Positions 29,801-38,474 are shown, counted from the first letter of the stretch. The stretch: DNA of 64,000 nucleotides from CAXXFQ01 sp963674475 (GCA_963674475.2 CAXXFQ010000008.1:1-64000); one strand, 5' to 3'. Program-made: numbers and translations. Notes: generated from the sequence alone by a model not told the origin.

Positions 29801-30872
29801 ATTCCTCGAAGTTGATCGCGTCGACGTCGTTTAAGTAACGGGCGATGTTGAGCGATTCCGAATCGATGATCGGAAACGACTTGCCCGTCTTTCGGCCCAC
29901 TTCGACGAGCCGCTTCAAGTATTGATTTTCCTTTTTCGAATCGCCGGGCGTCACCGTCCAACGCAATGGTTTCTTTCCGTCAACGGTCTCGAACGTGGCG
30001 GCCAATTCGATCGGTCCGTCACCCTGCAACGTTCCCACGACCACGCTGTCGCGATCGGATCGCAGCGGGGGAAGTCTTTCAGGGAACCGTTCGGCGAATC
30101 GATCTTCGGGCAACGTCGCAGCCACCGGCCAGTAGACGGTCGCGCCGACCATCTGGGCCAAGGCCGCTCCGGCCGCGTCGGGGGTGGTTTCGTTTTGATC
30201 GATCATCAGGCGACCGCCCGTGGAGGCGACCAACGCGCCCAACAGTTGACCGTCCAGCTTCGGGCCGATCGCATAGGCGTTGAAGGCGATCCGGGCGTCG
30301 ACCAGCGAGTCGATCAGACCGGCGAATTTCCGGGATTCCAACAGGTTGGCCATGCTGCCGCCGTTGCCCAAGTAGACAATCGAGCGACCGACGCTTTGAG
30401 AGTCAAAGCTGCCGATGGCGAATTGGAGCGCCTTTTCCAGATCGGTCGAGCCGAGCGGAACCCGTCGCCGGAGCTTTTCAACGGCTCCTTCGAGTTCTTG
30501 CGAACCGGGCGCGGCCGCTTGATCGTTCAAAAGCACGGCGTTCAAGTCGATCGCCAGCACCTTGACTTGATCTTTGGGCCCGAGCTTTTTCAGCATCGTG
30601 GCCATGGCAGCCATCGCTTTGGTGCGGTACGCGCCGGTCTGGGTCGCCGACGTGTCGAAAAGCACGACGACTTCCTGACTTGGAGCTGTCGCGGTTGCCG
30701 ACGGGGCGGGCAGACTCAAAGCGAAATAATTGGTTCCGTCTTGGGTGTAACGTTCCAACCGGGCCTCTTCGGCACAGTCGCCTGTCGCGGAAAGGAACGA
30801 GACGGCGATCAACGCCGCGGTAAGTAAAATCGGCTTTTGCGAGCCGAAACGGAAACGACACAACTTCAACAT
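26832..30872 (-). CDS. Very large exported multidomain protein: vWA, STN-like, Gly/Met-rich, TPR, YfaP-like and secretin-type C-terminal motif
   Basis: 1346 residues from ATG 30872, with GGAG about 9 nt upstream. Signal peptide KPILLTAALIAVSFLSATGDCA. Residues about 65-240 are a von Willebrand A domain (VVVLFDTSATQTGAYRTKAM, SIVYLGNGGS) with a degenerate MIDAS (DTSAT). Residues 380-620 are helical and coiled. Residues 640-745 hold an STN-like module (PLSYVASYLKDMHDIEIQIDTKAL...LRSALRLLLHDLDLTYLIRDEVLLITT). A Gly/Met stretch of about 45 residues follows. TPR-like helices span about 860-1030. A YfaP/DUF2135-like domain follows (VSWTGDADIDLMVQEPTG). The chain ends with PIISVVPQGTMLMASAVISADRRYVRI, a motif seen in planctomycete secretin-type proteins, and another Gly/Met tail. 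The function is unknown; an envelope or secretion role is inferred. Confidence 0.82.
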   Translation of the reverse strand: MLKLCRFRFGSQKPILLTAALIAVSFLSATGDCAEEARLERYTQDGTNYFALSLPAPSATATAPSQEVVVLFDTSATQTGAYRTKAMAAMATMLKKLGPKDQVKVLAIDLNAVLLNDQAAAPGSQELEGAVEKLRRRVPLGSTDLEKALQFAIGSFDSQSVGRSIVYLGNGGSMANLLESRKFAGLIDSLVDARIAFNAYAIGPKLDGQLLGALVASTGGRLMIDQNETTPDAAGAALAQMVGATVYWPVAATLPEDRFAERFPERLPPLRSDRDSVVVGTLQGDGPIELAATFETVDGKKPLRWTVTPGDSKKENQYLKRLVEVGRKTGKSFPIIDSESLNIARYLNDVDAINFEELATEALASENLDTAKRLAAAVLKRKPNSSRAKAIFTAAEKKAGGVDLELKGDDQAPKGEPVEGAFAEAFAQERDVIAGQVQKSVQVTINHARKVMKRLPEVAIQDLKLELESVQRVPNLDADIQAQMVSRLQAALKLASKRQFEAEVERQQAAASRSAANERKLINDTLNRKQEKVNQLMARFDSLMKESRYREGNYLTAEEEVAVEAQEIVDEMNLESSKPTIALATAHARAKRYRYNHEMRLVKRRKSAYAALNAVEDSFLSFNDNEPIIYPDPEVWNQMSERRKAKYSAVDLASRGEAEKRITRALNEPTNFAFTDEPLSYVASYLKDMHDIEIQIDTKALEEFGMDPESPVTRELKGVTLRSALRLLLHDLDLTYLIRDEVLLITTQEEAEAQLSTRVYPVADLVLPVQSMGGMSGGMGGGMMGGGGGMGGGMGGGGGMGGGMGGGGGGGGMFNTPRELIPAEAFNKLPSSMQKLLPTPKSNKGFSAFSVRDEEAETEVETIELSVEEGTDLEAAFDTYFQKNQPAEATIRQAVRDRMNEKKYDETIALIEAAIRQGQTQPWMYEALALAMTLDGRDAAQIERAVMSAVDWAGDPAELMLTAGYLADLGLESRALSVFQQASKLAPQRPEPYRLGLELAQKCDDLDAIQWATVGILGRAWAADQQETWLKGMRVAKATLEQLREEGRTEAADAYENRLNEALVRDVIVKVSWTGDADIDLMVQEPTGTVCSSRQPQTTAGGILMGDSFSEVEKKDAESYSEGYVCPKAFDGQYQVLIRRVWGKVTAGKVTVDAYVHYGTDQVQHIQKRISVDDPAGSAVLFNLANGRRQGVLEEAQAANAASQQLELHQKTQQFLAQQMAAAVNPQAMMNLSDSQDYTDGGSDSDGGDFTDWVSSRRGAVGYQPIISVVPQGTMLMASAVISADRRYVRITATPMFNGIAEVSTFNFVSGETGDNGGSSGGGGMSGGGMGGGGGMSGGSGGGGMF

Positions 30873-31237
30873 CTTTCAATATCTCCAGATAATTGAGAGA
30901 GCGACGCGGGGGAAAGCCGTGTTCCGAAGCAACTTTCTCCAAGAAACGCGCAACTGGATTGGCTTGATCATTCAAGATTGCCAAAAAGGGTTATATGGCC
31001 AAGTGGCTCCATTTTATCTCAGTTCCCCTATCATTTCCAACGAAAAACTCAGAAATCAGGCAAGCCAAGTAAAATAGAATACCACTTGAGGGTGGGTTTG
31101 GCCAGAAAAACCGAAATAAAATGGGCGTAAAAAGTTACGTCGGGCTGTCCGAATGACGGAAAATAGCCTCTGTAGGGTATTAGGGGGGGTGAGTGGTGAG
31201 GGCGGGCACGTTTTAGAGTCCCCCCCGATGTGACTAC
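30873..31237. other. Intergenic region
   Basis: About 365 bp upstream of the vWA gene and downstream of the unknown secreted gene. AT-rich around 31000-31100; CATATAACC on the minus strand near 30990 is a weak -10 candidate. No gene or RNA recognised. Confidence 0.35.
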
Positions 31238-31279
31238 GAAAAACCCCGGAAGTCGGATGCCTTTTCGCGACTTTCGGGG
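31238..31279 (-). terminator. Terminator of the unknown secreted gene
   Basis: CCCCGGAAGTCG (31244-31255) pairs with CGACTTTCGGGG (31268-31279), followed on the minus strand by five T. Confidence 0.7.
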
Positions 31280-31373
31280 CGAGATTGATGGAATTTTTTT
31301 ATTGAGTTAGTTGAAATGGGGGGGAGTCAGGCAGGCAGATCGTAAACGGACGACTCCGGGCGGCGGGGCTGTT

Positions 31374-33302
31374 TTACCCTTTTGGCGTCGGTTCGCGTTT
31401 CGTTTGAAGCACCGGCTCCGATTCCCATCTCTCTTCCCAATAGTCCTCTCGGTAAACCTGATCGATTACCAGGTCGATCGAATCTTCTTCAACCGAGTCA
31501 ACCGAACGGGCGATCCGTTTGGCCCACCAGGTCGGAAGCTTGGCCAAACTTTTTTGAAGGAGCGCGGCGGCCTCGGCGGGCAAAAGGGTGTCGTTGACAG
31601 TCAGTCGACAGACAATCAGAAAGACGGCTGCAGCGGGGAGGTCTTCGGCCAGGCTCAAAAGGTCGGTTCCCGTCCGGCGTTCAAACCGATCTCGGATGAA
31701 GTAGGCGTCGGGCCCGAGATATTCGAGGTGATTTTCCAGCACGGCCCGTCGAACGGCCGGCGGATCAATCGCCATTCGGTCCAATCGTTTGAGCAGTTGT
31801 TGATCTTCCGAGGTTAAATATTTTTTCGAAGACTCGGTGAAGGCCATGGCCGGTCGAGGTTCATAGTAGTGTAGGCGTTGCGGATCGAGATCGCCGTATC
31901 GACAGGGAACGTAATCGTTCGAATCGTCGGACGGTTTTTTCGTTTCGCTTGGCTCTTCCGGTGAACCGATTATTTGCGAAAGGGCCTCTTGCGGAAGAAA
32001 GAGTCGCGTGTCGCTCCATCCTTCTTGCTCGAACGGGAAGGTTTTTAGCAAGTCGACATAGAAATCGGCTGGCACTTCGGTCGACCGAACGGAGTAAGGG
32101 GAAAACGCCGTCTTCTTACCCGGGGTCAGTGGGCCGTTTGCCCGTTTTTCCGAAAGTAAATACGGTTCGAGCAATTGCCGGGTTTCCTCGGGCAGCTCGA
32201 GGATTCCAGCCGAAGGGAAACGGTCGATCCACGCGTGGTCGTTTTCGTCAGCCCGGTCTTTTTGATCCGAAATTTTTGAATTCGAAGCCTTTGGGGTCGA
32301 GGGAGACCGATTTTCCAAACCGGGGGTTCCGGTTTTTTTCTTGTCCGGGAGAGGAACCGTTTCAAGCGATTCTTCCTCTTGGGGACACGGTTGTCCCGAC
32401 TTGATTTCCAGCAGTTCCGTGGTCACTTCGTACGTGGTCGCCGGGCGGTAGCACGGAACCGGAGGGCAATAGTACGGGGCCGATTCGGGGCCGACGAGAA
32501 TTTCGTCCCCATATTCGTCGGTTGCCGCCAAATCGTCGCCGGACATTCCTTTTTTCATGCCGGACAAAAGATCGGAAAATTCCAGCGTGTCTAAAATGTA
32601 CGAGTCCAAGATTTCTTTTGGCGAGTTGGCCGTTTGCACGCGAACCGGTTCGTTGGCAGACTGGGCGAGCGGAGTTGAAACCGGAGTTTCCTTTTGGCCT
32701 TGATACCCGTCTTGATAGGCGTCGTCCCCTTCGTCCACCCCCTGTTCCTCACCGTCTTTATACCCATCTTCCTCGTGACGGATCGATTCCTCTTGCGATT
32801 CGGCTTCCGCGTCGATCGTTCCGTCGATCGGATGGGAGACCCATTCGGGGATCTCTCGTGACCGGGCCGCTTCGATCTCTTCCTCGTCCGGGCGGCTAAT
32901 AAAATCCTCTTCCTCGTAATGGTACTGGTAGCCGTACTTGTTGAAGTAACAGCTTTTTGAGTAGGCCGATTTCGACGTGACCAGCTGAGCGGGGTTCGCT
33001 TCCGACGTGGTTGAACCGGAAGCGTTGACGGACGAGGCCTCTTGCTTGTCCGGTTTTGCCATTGAGTCGATTTCCAGCATGACTCGGCCAAGCGAGTCGG
33101 CCACCGGCTTTTGGGCCGCCGCAACGGAGATGGGGGCGAGATCCGGACCGAGATTGGTTTCCCACGAGTAAGGGATATTCCCAGTCAAATCGTTTTTCAA
33201 GTCGAGCATCGCGTTCAGATGTCCGACGGCCGGGGCTATCCCCATCAAGAAACCGAGCTTGACGGTCAGTAGGGCGGATAGCGTAAACAATAAGCCCTTC
33301 AT
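31374..33302 (-). CDS. Exported protein of unknown function, acidic and low-complexity centre
   Basis: 642 residues from ATG 33302 (GGAGG 9 nt upstream); the longer frame from 33407 has no such site. N-terminal signal or anchor helix GLLFTLSALLTVKLGFLMGIA. Residues 130-270 are rich in Glu, Asp, Gln and Tyr (YQYHYEEEDF, DGYKDGEEQG, DDAYQDGYQG). A cysteine pair occurs in YYCPPVPCYRP. The C-terminal third looks folded and helical (LLKRLDRMAIDPPAVRRAVLENHLEYLG...LSLAEDLPAAAVFLIVCRLTV) and could be a repeat scaffold. No known family recognised. It is followed by its own terminator and is probably transcribed alone. Confidence 0.65.
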   Translation of the reverse strand: MKGLLFTLSALLTVKLGFLMGIAPAVGHLNAMLDLKNDLTGNIPYSWETNLGPDLAPISVAAAQKPVADSLGRVMLEIDSMAKPDKQEASSVNASGSTTSEANPAQLVTSKSAYSKSCYFNKYGYQYHYEEEDFISRPDEEEIEAARSREIPEWVSHPIDGTIDAEAESQEESIRHEEDGYKDGEEQGVDEGDDAYQDGYQGQKETPVSTPLAQSANEPVRVQTANSPKEILDSYILDTLEFSDLLSGMKKGMSGDDLAATDEYGDEILVGPESAPYYCPPVPCYRPATTYEVTTELLEIKSGQPCPQEEESLETVPLPDKKKTGTPGLENRSPSTPKASNSKISDQKDRADENDHAWIDRFPSAGILELPEETRQLLEPYLLSEKRANGPLTPGKKTAFSPYSVRSTEVPADFYVDLLKTFPFEQEGWSDTRLFLPQEALSQIIGSPEEPSETKKPSDDSNDYVPCRYGDLDPQRLHYYEPRPAMAFTESSKKYLTSEDQQLLKRLDRMAIDPPAVRRAVLENHLEYLGPDAYFIRDRFERRTGTDLLSLAEDLPAAAVFLIVCRLTVNDTLLPAEAAALLQKSLAKLPTWWAKRIARSVDSVEEDSIDLVIDQVYREDYWEERWESEPVLQTKREPTPKG

Positions 33303-33872
33303 GGTAATACCACCTCCAAATAAAGAGCGTACGGGTGCTGGGAGAGGTGAGACCGGCAAAACGCCCAGGGGGGCTTCCGGTTTCTTTTCGTACAAAATAT
33401 TTTTCAAGGGATGCGCGGGTGGTTCCTCTTGCGAGGAAAGACCGATTTCTCGTTGGCTGATAAGCGTATCGGAAAAAGAAATATAGACATCTTAGGGCAG
33501 AAGAGAGCTTTCGGTTAAATGGCGAGCGTTTCCGTTTTGAGTGGATATTGCGACTGAAGTGATGTGCGCAGTTATGATGGAAGTGCGGGGGTGGGTATGA
33601 CTGGGTTCTAATGGTTTTAAGGAGTGTGTGGCGAAAGATGGCGAAACTTGACCGCGGGAACGGGAAGTGTCGATTAATCCAAGGCTGCCCTTATAATCGA
33701 TACGCGATGGAATTCTTTTGGAGGCGTAGGAATAGGAAAGGTTTTTCTCGACTTCTTGGCTTGCGTGTCTTGCGTAGACGAGAAGGTCTTTTCTTGGAAA
33801 GGGCTGTCGCACCGTGGTGATAAGAAACGTGCCGGTAAGAATAGATAAACGCTCGCAACCAATGGTTTGGCC
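33303..33872. other. Intergenic region
   Basis: 570 bp between divergent genes. A TATAAT at 33692-33697 could be the -10 of the gene at 33873, but no matching -35 lies 16-18 bp upstream. No RNA gene recognised. Confidence 0.35.
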
Positions 33873-34331
33873 ATGTTAGAACGCCTTTGCTCAGAAATGG
33901 TGACCGATCTCGACGCGGCCAAGGGTTCGGTTCAGCGGCGGCGGTTTGGCGTGATCGAAGTGGCGGACGGTCGTTTCCGCAGACTCCGACTCCGTCCGTT
34001 GCCTAAACTGATTTCCGTCCCCGAAATTCGGCTTGTCGGTCGGTGGTACCACCGCTTGGCGGCCGGGGACCGTTGTTGGCTCTACTATGCCCAGCCGTTT
34101 CGGTATCCCAATTACCTGACGATTCAATATATGGTCACCTCACGTGAGGCCGGCTATCGGACGTTTCTCGAATCGCTCAAAATTCTTGACCAGGTTGCCG
34201 CCATCAAAAAGAGTGACGCTCTGTTGTGCGAGCTGATCGGGCCGCGGATTACCCGGGAGATGATGGCCCGATGGGGTTGGGAGCCACACTGCTTGAAGAG
34301 TTACCGGCGCCACTATATAAAGAGGCTTTAG
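33873..34331 (+). CDS. Small basic protein of unknown function
   Basis: 152 residues from ATG 33873 (TTG 33867 is a possible upstream start; no strong Shine-Dalgarno for either). Composition is protein-like, basic and aromatic: VIEVADGRFRRLRLRPLPKLISVPEIRLVGRWYHRLAAGDRCWLYYAQPFRYPNY (pieces), then TREMMARWGWEPHCLKSYRRHYIKRL. The ending resembles the C-terminal helix of acyltransferase-like planctomycete proteins, but I cannot name a family. No signal peptide or membrane helix. A composite hairpin repeat follows about 57 nt after the stop. Confidence 0.65.
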   Translation: MLERLCSEMVTDLDAAKGSVQRRRFGVIEVADGRFRRLRLRPLPKLISVPEIRLVGRWYHRLAAGDRCWLYYAQPFRYPNYLTIQYMVTSREAGYRTFLESLKILDQVAAIKKSDALLCELIGPRITREMMARWGWEPHCLKSYRRHYIKRL

Positions 34332-34387
34332 TAGGTGCGAAGCGAATACCAAGAAAAAAACGAACAAAGAACAGAGAACAAAGAAAG

Positions 34388-34660
34388 AGGGATTGCAAAG
34401 CAATCCCGGTCCAAAAAGTTTTTGAAGGGGTTTTAGGGGAAACAATTTTCAAAATGGTTCCCCTAATAAATAAAAACAGGTGACGGCAACGCTGTCACTC
34501 CTTACTTCTTTTCTTTTTTGAACCAAGCTACACGTTTTTACAGATTAGGGGAAACCTTTCTGAAGAAAGGTCTCCCCTAAAACCCCTTCCAAAAACTTTT
34601 TGGACCGGCGTTACCACGCCGCTAATTAAACCCGCTCCCGATGGTCGCTGGTATCTTACA
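34388..34660 (+). repeat. Modular hairpin repeat, composite element (copy 6)
   Basis: Same order as the copy at 18359. Hairpin A has an AAA loop (34390-34408). The B-position hairpin is a variant (GGGGAAAC...GGTTCCCC type). Hairpin C has loop AAC with one wobble. The TTGAACCAAGC linker, B' (CCTTTCT-GA-AGAAAGG), inverted core, hairpin F (GGCGT-TACC-ACGCC) and module D follow. It fills the gap between the convergent genes ending at 34331 and 34703. Confidence 0.92.
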
Positions 34661-34702
34661 AGAGAAAAGCCTTCTCAGGAAAAAATCTCTCGACGACTTT
34701 TT

Positions 34703-35851
34703 CTAATCGCTTTCCTCTCCCTCGGCAAAAACCGCTTCGGCGGCGGCGACGGCGGTGCCGAGTTGGACCGAATGACCCTGCTCGACCAAGACCAGCTCGA
34801 TGGCGGCCAGGGCCGAGACGATATCCAGTTGGTCGATCTGTCCCATGTGGGCAATTCGAATGACTTTGCCGGACAAGGGGCCTTGACCTCCGGCCAGCTT
34901 CAGGCCGAAACGGGTTTCCAGCCGATCTAAAAGTCGCTTGGCGTCGACCCCGTCGGGCACATAGGCGGTCGTCAGTGCGTCGGCCGGGCGGCGGGCGGCC
35001 ATCCGAAATCCGATTCGTTCCAACCCGGCGCGTGTCGCCCGGGCCAGACGGCGTCCGTTATCCCAAACGGTTTCGATCCCCGCTTCCCGCAATAATCGGA
35101 CACTTTCGGCCAACGCGGCGATCAGTGAACGGGGCGGGGTGTACGGCGAGTCGAACGTCTTGAGTGCCTTGCGATAGGCCAGCAGATCGAGATAAAACCC
35201 CCGTTGATCGACCGTCTCGATCTTCTTCCACGCACGCGGGCTGACGGTGACGATGGCCAGTCCCGGCGGGGTCATCAGCGCTTTTTGTGACCCGACAACC
35301 AGGATGTCGATCCCCCAGTCGTCGGTCCGGCACTCCATCAGCCCGGCGCCGCTGATCCCGTCGACCACCCAGAGCCGGTCCCGCTCTTGGACGACGCGCC
35401 CGATCGCCTCGACGTCGTGGCCGACCCCGGTGCTCGTTTCGCAGAGCGTTCCATAGACCGCTTCGATCGCCGGGTCCTCGTCCAAGATCCGGGCCACCTC
35501 GTCCGCCTCGAACGGCTCGCCCCAGGGCAACTCATACGAGACGACCTCCGCTCCAAACCGGTCGCCCAACGTGGCCCAGCGCTCGGCGAATTTTCCGGAG
35601 GCGAGGACCAGCATCTTGCTTCCCGGGCGGATCAGGTTCATGACGGCCGCCTCCATCCCGCCGGTCCCGCTTGCGCCGATCAGGAGGATGTCGTTTTTCG
35701 TTTGAAGGACCTCTTGAAGCCCTTCGAGAACCTCTTGATGCAACGCGCGGAACTCGGCCGTTCGGTGATGGGTCACCTGCCGGGCCAGGGTCAAAAGGCT
35801 CGATTCGGGCACCGGCGTCGGACCGGGCGTCATAAGACGGTATTTTTTCAT
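34703..35851 (-). CDS. Class V PLP aminotransferase (alanine-glyoxylate / SerC-like family)
   Basis: 382 residues from ATG 35851, cytoplasmic. Typical family landmarks: N-terminal MTPGPTPVPESSL, THHRTAEF, the phosphate-binding loop GASGTGGMEAAV, Asp164 of VVDGISGAGL (pyridine nitrogen), and Lys190 in GSQKALMTPPGLA (Schiff base). The C-terminal domain ends with GKVIRIAHMGQIDQLDIVSALAAIE. Members act as alanine- or serine-glyoxylate aminotransferases or as the transaminase of serine synthesis; which applies here cannot be decided. No serA or serB is nearby. The longer frame to 35950 is probably untranslated leader. Confidence 0.9.
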   Translation of the reverse strand: MKKYRLMTPGPTPVPESSLLTLARQVTHHRTAEFRALHQEVLEGLQEVLQTKNDILLIGASGTGGMEAAVMNLIRPGSKMLVLASGKFAERWATLGDRFGAEVVSYELPWGEPFEADEVARILDEDPAIEAVYGTLCETSTGVGHDVEAIGRVVQERDRLWVVDGISGAGLMECRTDDWGIDILVVGSQKALMTPPGLAIVTVSPRAWKKIETVDQRGFYLDLLAYRKALKTFDSPYTPPRSLIAALAESVRLLREAGIETVWDNGRRLARATRAGLERIGFRMAARRPADALTTAYVPDGVDAKRLLDRLETRFGLKLAGGQGPLSGKVIRIAHMGQIDQLDIVSALAAIELVLVEQGHSVQLGTAVAAAEAVFAEGEESD

Positions 35852-36181
35852 CGTTTTTTTGCTTCTATAGGGGGTGCTCGGTGGGACTCCCGTCGGACTT
35901 GGACGCGAGGGAGGGCCCCTGACCATTTTCGAGTAGCGGAAAACCTCCAATATAATGTCACCCGGTCGCGTCCCCCAGTCCTCCCCGTCAGGGATCGGCT
36001 TTTTTTCCGGGTGAAAAAACTGGGTAATTTTGGCAAAGAGGCGAAATTCGAAGAAAAAAACCGCATTGACGCCGCTCGACCGGTTCGCTACGCTTGCCCA
36101 TCCTCTGAGATGTAAATATCTTTATTTCAGTGCTATTTTAAGCGGGTGGAGCGTCTGAATAAGGGGGCCTCAGATCCACCG
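35852..36181. other. Divergent intergenic region
   Basis: 330 bp between the aminotransferase (minus) and the methyltransferase (plus). A TATAAT at 35951-35956 (plus) lies about 230 nt before the methyltransferase; its -35 position is poor. Nothing else is recognised. Confidence 0.4.
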
Positions 36182-37015
36182 ATGCTTCCCTCAAAAAAAC
36201 GGTTTCCCGCCCTTTTGCGGACCCTCACACGCCCAAGTCTGAGAAAAACAATGACGGAATGGTTTTCTCCTTTTATCGAATGTGTGGTCGAGACGTTCCC
36301 GATCCGATCCCCCCTGTTCGAGTTCGGCTATAATCCCGACGGGCCGGGCGCGGAGAGCGATTTGGGAATCCGCTGCGCGGGGGAAAAAACGGGGGCCCAT
36401 CCCGGTGTGGTGCAAAGTGTGACCGTCGAGCAACTGGACGATTTGACCCGACTTCCCTACGCCGATGGGAGCGTTCCGACGGTCGTCTGTTGCGGCGCGA
36501 TGGAACACGTGTTCGAGCCGCGCCGCGCGGCCGAAGAGATGATACGGATTCTCAAGCCGGGCGGCATACTGGTCATGGCGGCGCTGGGTTGCGGGGCGAA
36601 AAACCGACCGGCCGGGCCGTGTTGGCATTTCACGCCCAACTCGATGCAGCGGCTGCTTTCGGATCTGGACGCGACGCTGATCGGTTGGCAAGGCTCGGAG
36701 ATGGGACCGCATACCGTTTTTGGTATCGGCTCAAAGGGACCTGTTACGGGTCATTTTGTCAGCGGGGCCAGCCTTTTTGTCGACCAGTTCCAACAGTATC
36801 TCGATCGGCAAAAACAGTCGCACGGGTGGGTGCGTCAATTGAAACGACGGCTGGTCGACTGGGTCTGTGGCGCCAAAGGGACGACCCCTCCGGCCGATTT
36901 CTATCAGGTCCGCTTCATGATGCACATGGCGACGAACCTTGGCGACAAGCAGTCGGTCCTGAAGACGTGTCTTCCGGAACCGAAGACCGGTTCACGACTC
37001 GATTTGAGCCAGTAG
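36182..37015 (+). CDS. SAM-dependent methyltransferase-like protein
   Basis: 277 residues from ATG 36182. This start keeps the LLRTLTRPSLRKTMTEWFSPFIE segment, which related planctomycete proteins also have; ATG 36251 is an alternative. A class I methyltransferase fold is visible: SPLFEFGYN (motif I, with the Gly-rich loop degenerate), LDDLTRLPYADGSVPTVVCCGAMEHVFEPRRAAEEMIRILKPGGILVMAALG (motifs II-IV). C-terminal region: FHPNSM-like HFTPNSMQRLL and VFGIGSKG. Such proteins are often found with glycan or lipid modification genes, but here the neighbours give no clue. The substrate is unknown. Confidence 0.78.
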   Translation: MLPSKKRFPALLRTLTRPSLRKTMTEWFSPFIECVVETFPIRSPLFEFGYNPDGPGAESDLGIRCAGEKTGAHPGVVQSVTVEQLDDLTRLPYADGSVPTVVCCGAMEHVFEPRRAAEEMIRILKPGGILVMAALGCGAKNRPAGPCWHFTPNSMQRLLSDLDATLIGWQGSEMGPHTVFGIGSKGPVTGHFVSGASLFVDQFQQYLDRQKQSHGWVRQLKRRLVDWVCGAKGTTPPADFYQVRFMMHMATNLGDKQSVLKTCLPEPKTGSRLDLSQ

Positions 37016-37119
37016 TTTTTTCTCAACGTTTTTTTTTACGATCCGGCTGGTTTTGGATACTAAAACAAGCGTACTTAAAGAAGTAACAGATTAAAAGAAG
37101 GAAAGGCAAAGAACGGTTC

Positions 37120-38355
37120 ATGACAACGGCCTATTTCGATTGTGCTAGCGGAATCAGTGGTGATATGACCCTCGGGGCGTTGATTGACGCGGGGGCCGAC
37201 TTGACGGCGCTTAACGAAGCGATCGGGTCCCTCGGACTTGACGGGGTTCGGTTTCGTACGGAAACGGTCCGCAAGCGGGGCTTTCGAGCGACCCAGTTGA
37301 CGGTCGATTATCAGCCGGAATCGACCCACCGTCACCTGTCGCACATCCTCAAGATGATCGAGCAAAGCGGGCTGACGGATGGCCAGAAGACTCGAGCCGA
37401 GGCGCTCTTTCGACGATTGGCCCAGGCCGAGGCGAAGGTTCACGGCACGACGGTCGAGAAAGTCCATTTCCACGAAGTGGGCGCGGCCGATTCGATCGCC
37501 GATCTGGTCGGGGTGACTGTGGCGCTGGACTTGTTGGGAATCAAACGGATCGTCGCTTCGGCGGTGCCGACGGGGACCGGATCGATCCAGATCGCCCACG
37601 GTCGGTGTCGCGTTCCGGCCCCGGCGACGGCCGAGTTGCTTTGTGGTATCCCGATCGAGGCCTCCGAGATCGAAGCCGAGCTGACCACGCCGACCGGCGC
37701 GGTGATTTTGGCCGAACTGGCCGAACGGTTCGGGCCGATGCCGTCGATGCTGATCCGAAAGATCGGCTATGGCGCCGGGCAGCGGGATCTCGAATCGCAA
37801 GCGAACTTATTGCGTGTCCTCATCGGCGAAGAGGTCATCGGCGAAGAAATCATCGGCGAAGAAATCGAACCGGCCTGTCCGGCTCTGACGTCCCAGGCCG
37901 GCGATCAGATTTGGGTCGTCGAAACGAATCTCGACGACACGACCGGCGAGATGATCGGCCATTGTCTTGCCCGGCTGTGGGAGCAGTCGGTCCTGGACGT
38001 TTATACCACACCGGTCCAAATGAAGAAGAACCGGCCCGCCGTGAAGTTGACCGTTTTGTGCAAGGCCGATCGGCTTGACGCGGTTGAACAAGTGTTGTTC
38101 GACGAGACGACGACGCTCGGCGTCCGACGATGGCCGGTCTGGCGGGAGACCCTTCCGCGGATGGCCTGGAAGGTTGAAACGGCCTGGGGAAAGGTTCTTG
38201 GGAAGGTTTCTCGGACCGCGGGCGGGCGAGTCCGTTTCGCGCCGGAGTTCGAAGCGTGTCGGCAGTTGGCGACCGAGAAGGGAATCTCGCTTCAGGAGGT
38301 CTATCGCGGGGCATTAGAATCGTTCGATCCGGCTCAAGTCGACTGGAATTCATAA
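37120..38355 (+). CDS. larC: Nickel-pincer cofactor (lactate racemase) biosynthesis protein LarC
   Basis: 411 residues, cytoplasmic. LarC inserts nickel into the pyridinium-3,5-bisthiocarboxylate mononucleotide cofactor in a CTP-dependent reaction. Motifs: AYFDCASGISGDMTLGALIDAG at the N-terminus, VHFHEVGAADSIADLVG (His-rich), GTGSIQIAHGRCRVPAPATAELL, ELTTPTGAVIL, and the C-terminal VVETNLDDTTGEMIGH, VYTTPVQMKKNRP and TTLGVRRWPVWRETLPR. A 15-bp unit repeated three times (37819-37863) encodes LIGEE-VIGEE-IIGEE in the linker between the halves. Unlike many larBC pairs there is no programmed frameshift. No larA, larB or larE is in the window. Confidence 0.94.
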   Translation: MTTAYFDCASGISGDMTLGALIDAGADLTALNEAIGSLGLDGVRFRTETVRKRGFRATQLTVDYQPESTHRHLSHILKMIEQSGLTDGQKTRAEALFRRLAQAEAKVHGTTVEKVHFHEVGAADSIADLVGVTVALDLLGIKRIVASAVPTGTGSIQIAHGRCRVPAPATAELLCGIPIEASEIEAELTTPTGAVILAELAERFGPMPSMLIRKIGYGAGQRDLESQANLLRVLIGEEVIGEEIIGEEIEPACPALTSQAGDQIWVVETNLDDTTGEMIGHCLARLWEQSVLDVYTTPVQMKKNRPAVKLTVLCKADRLDAVEQVLFDETTTLGVRRWPVWRETLPRMAWKVETAWGKVLGKVSRTAGGRVRFAPEFEACRQLATEKGISLQEVYRGALESFDPAQVDWNS

Positions 38356-38474
38356 TCTTTTTCACGCCAAGAGACGACAGTTACCCGCCAGCCGGGGAGG
38401 GAAGCCGATAAACCATAAAGAGAGAAACCGGGGGGGATTCCTGGCAGGAAAGTGATTATTCGAGGAACGCTCCG

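Noticed and set aside
33638..33820. Possible 60-residue gene after AAGGAG
   Set aside because: Basic, Arg-rich composition without family signal, and spacing to the putative Shine-Dalgarno is too long; not enough support.
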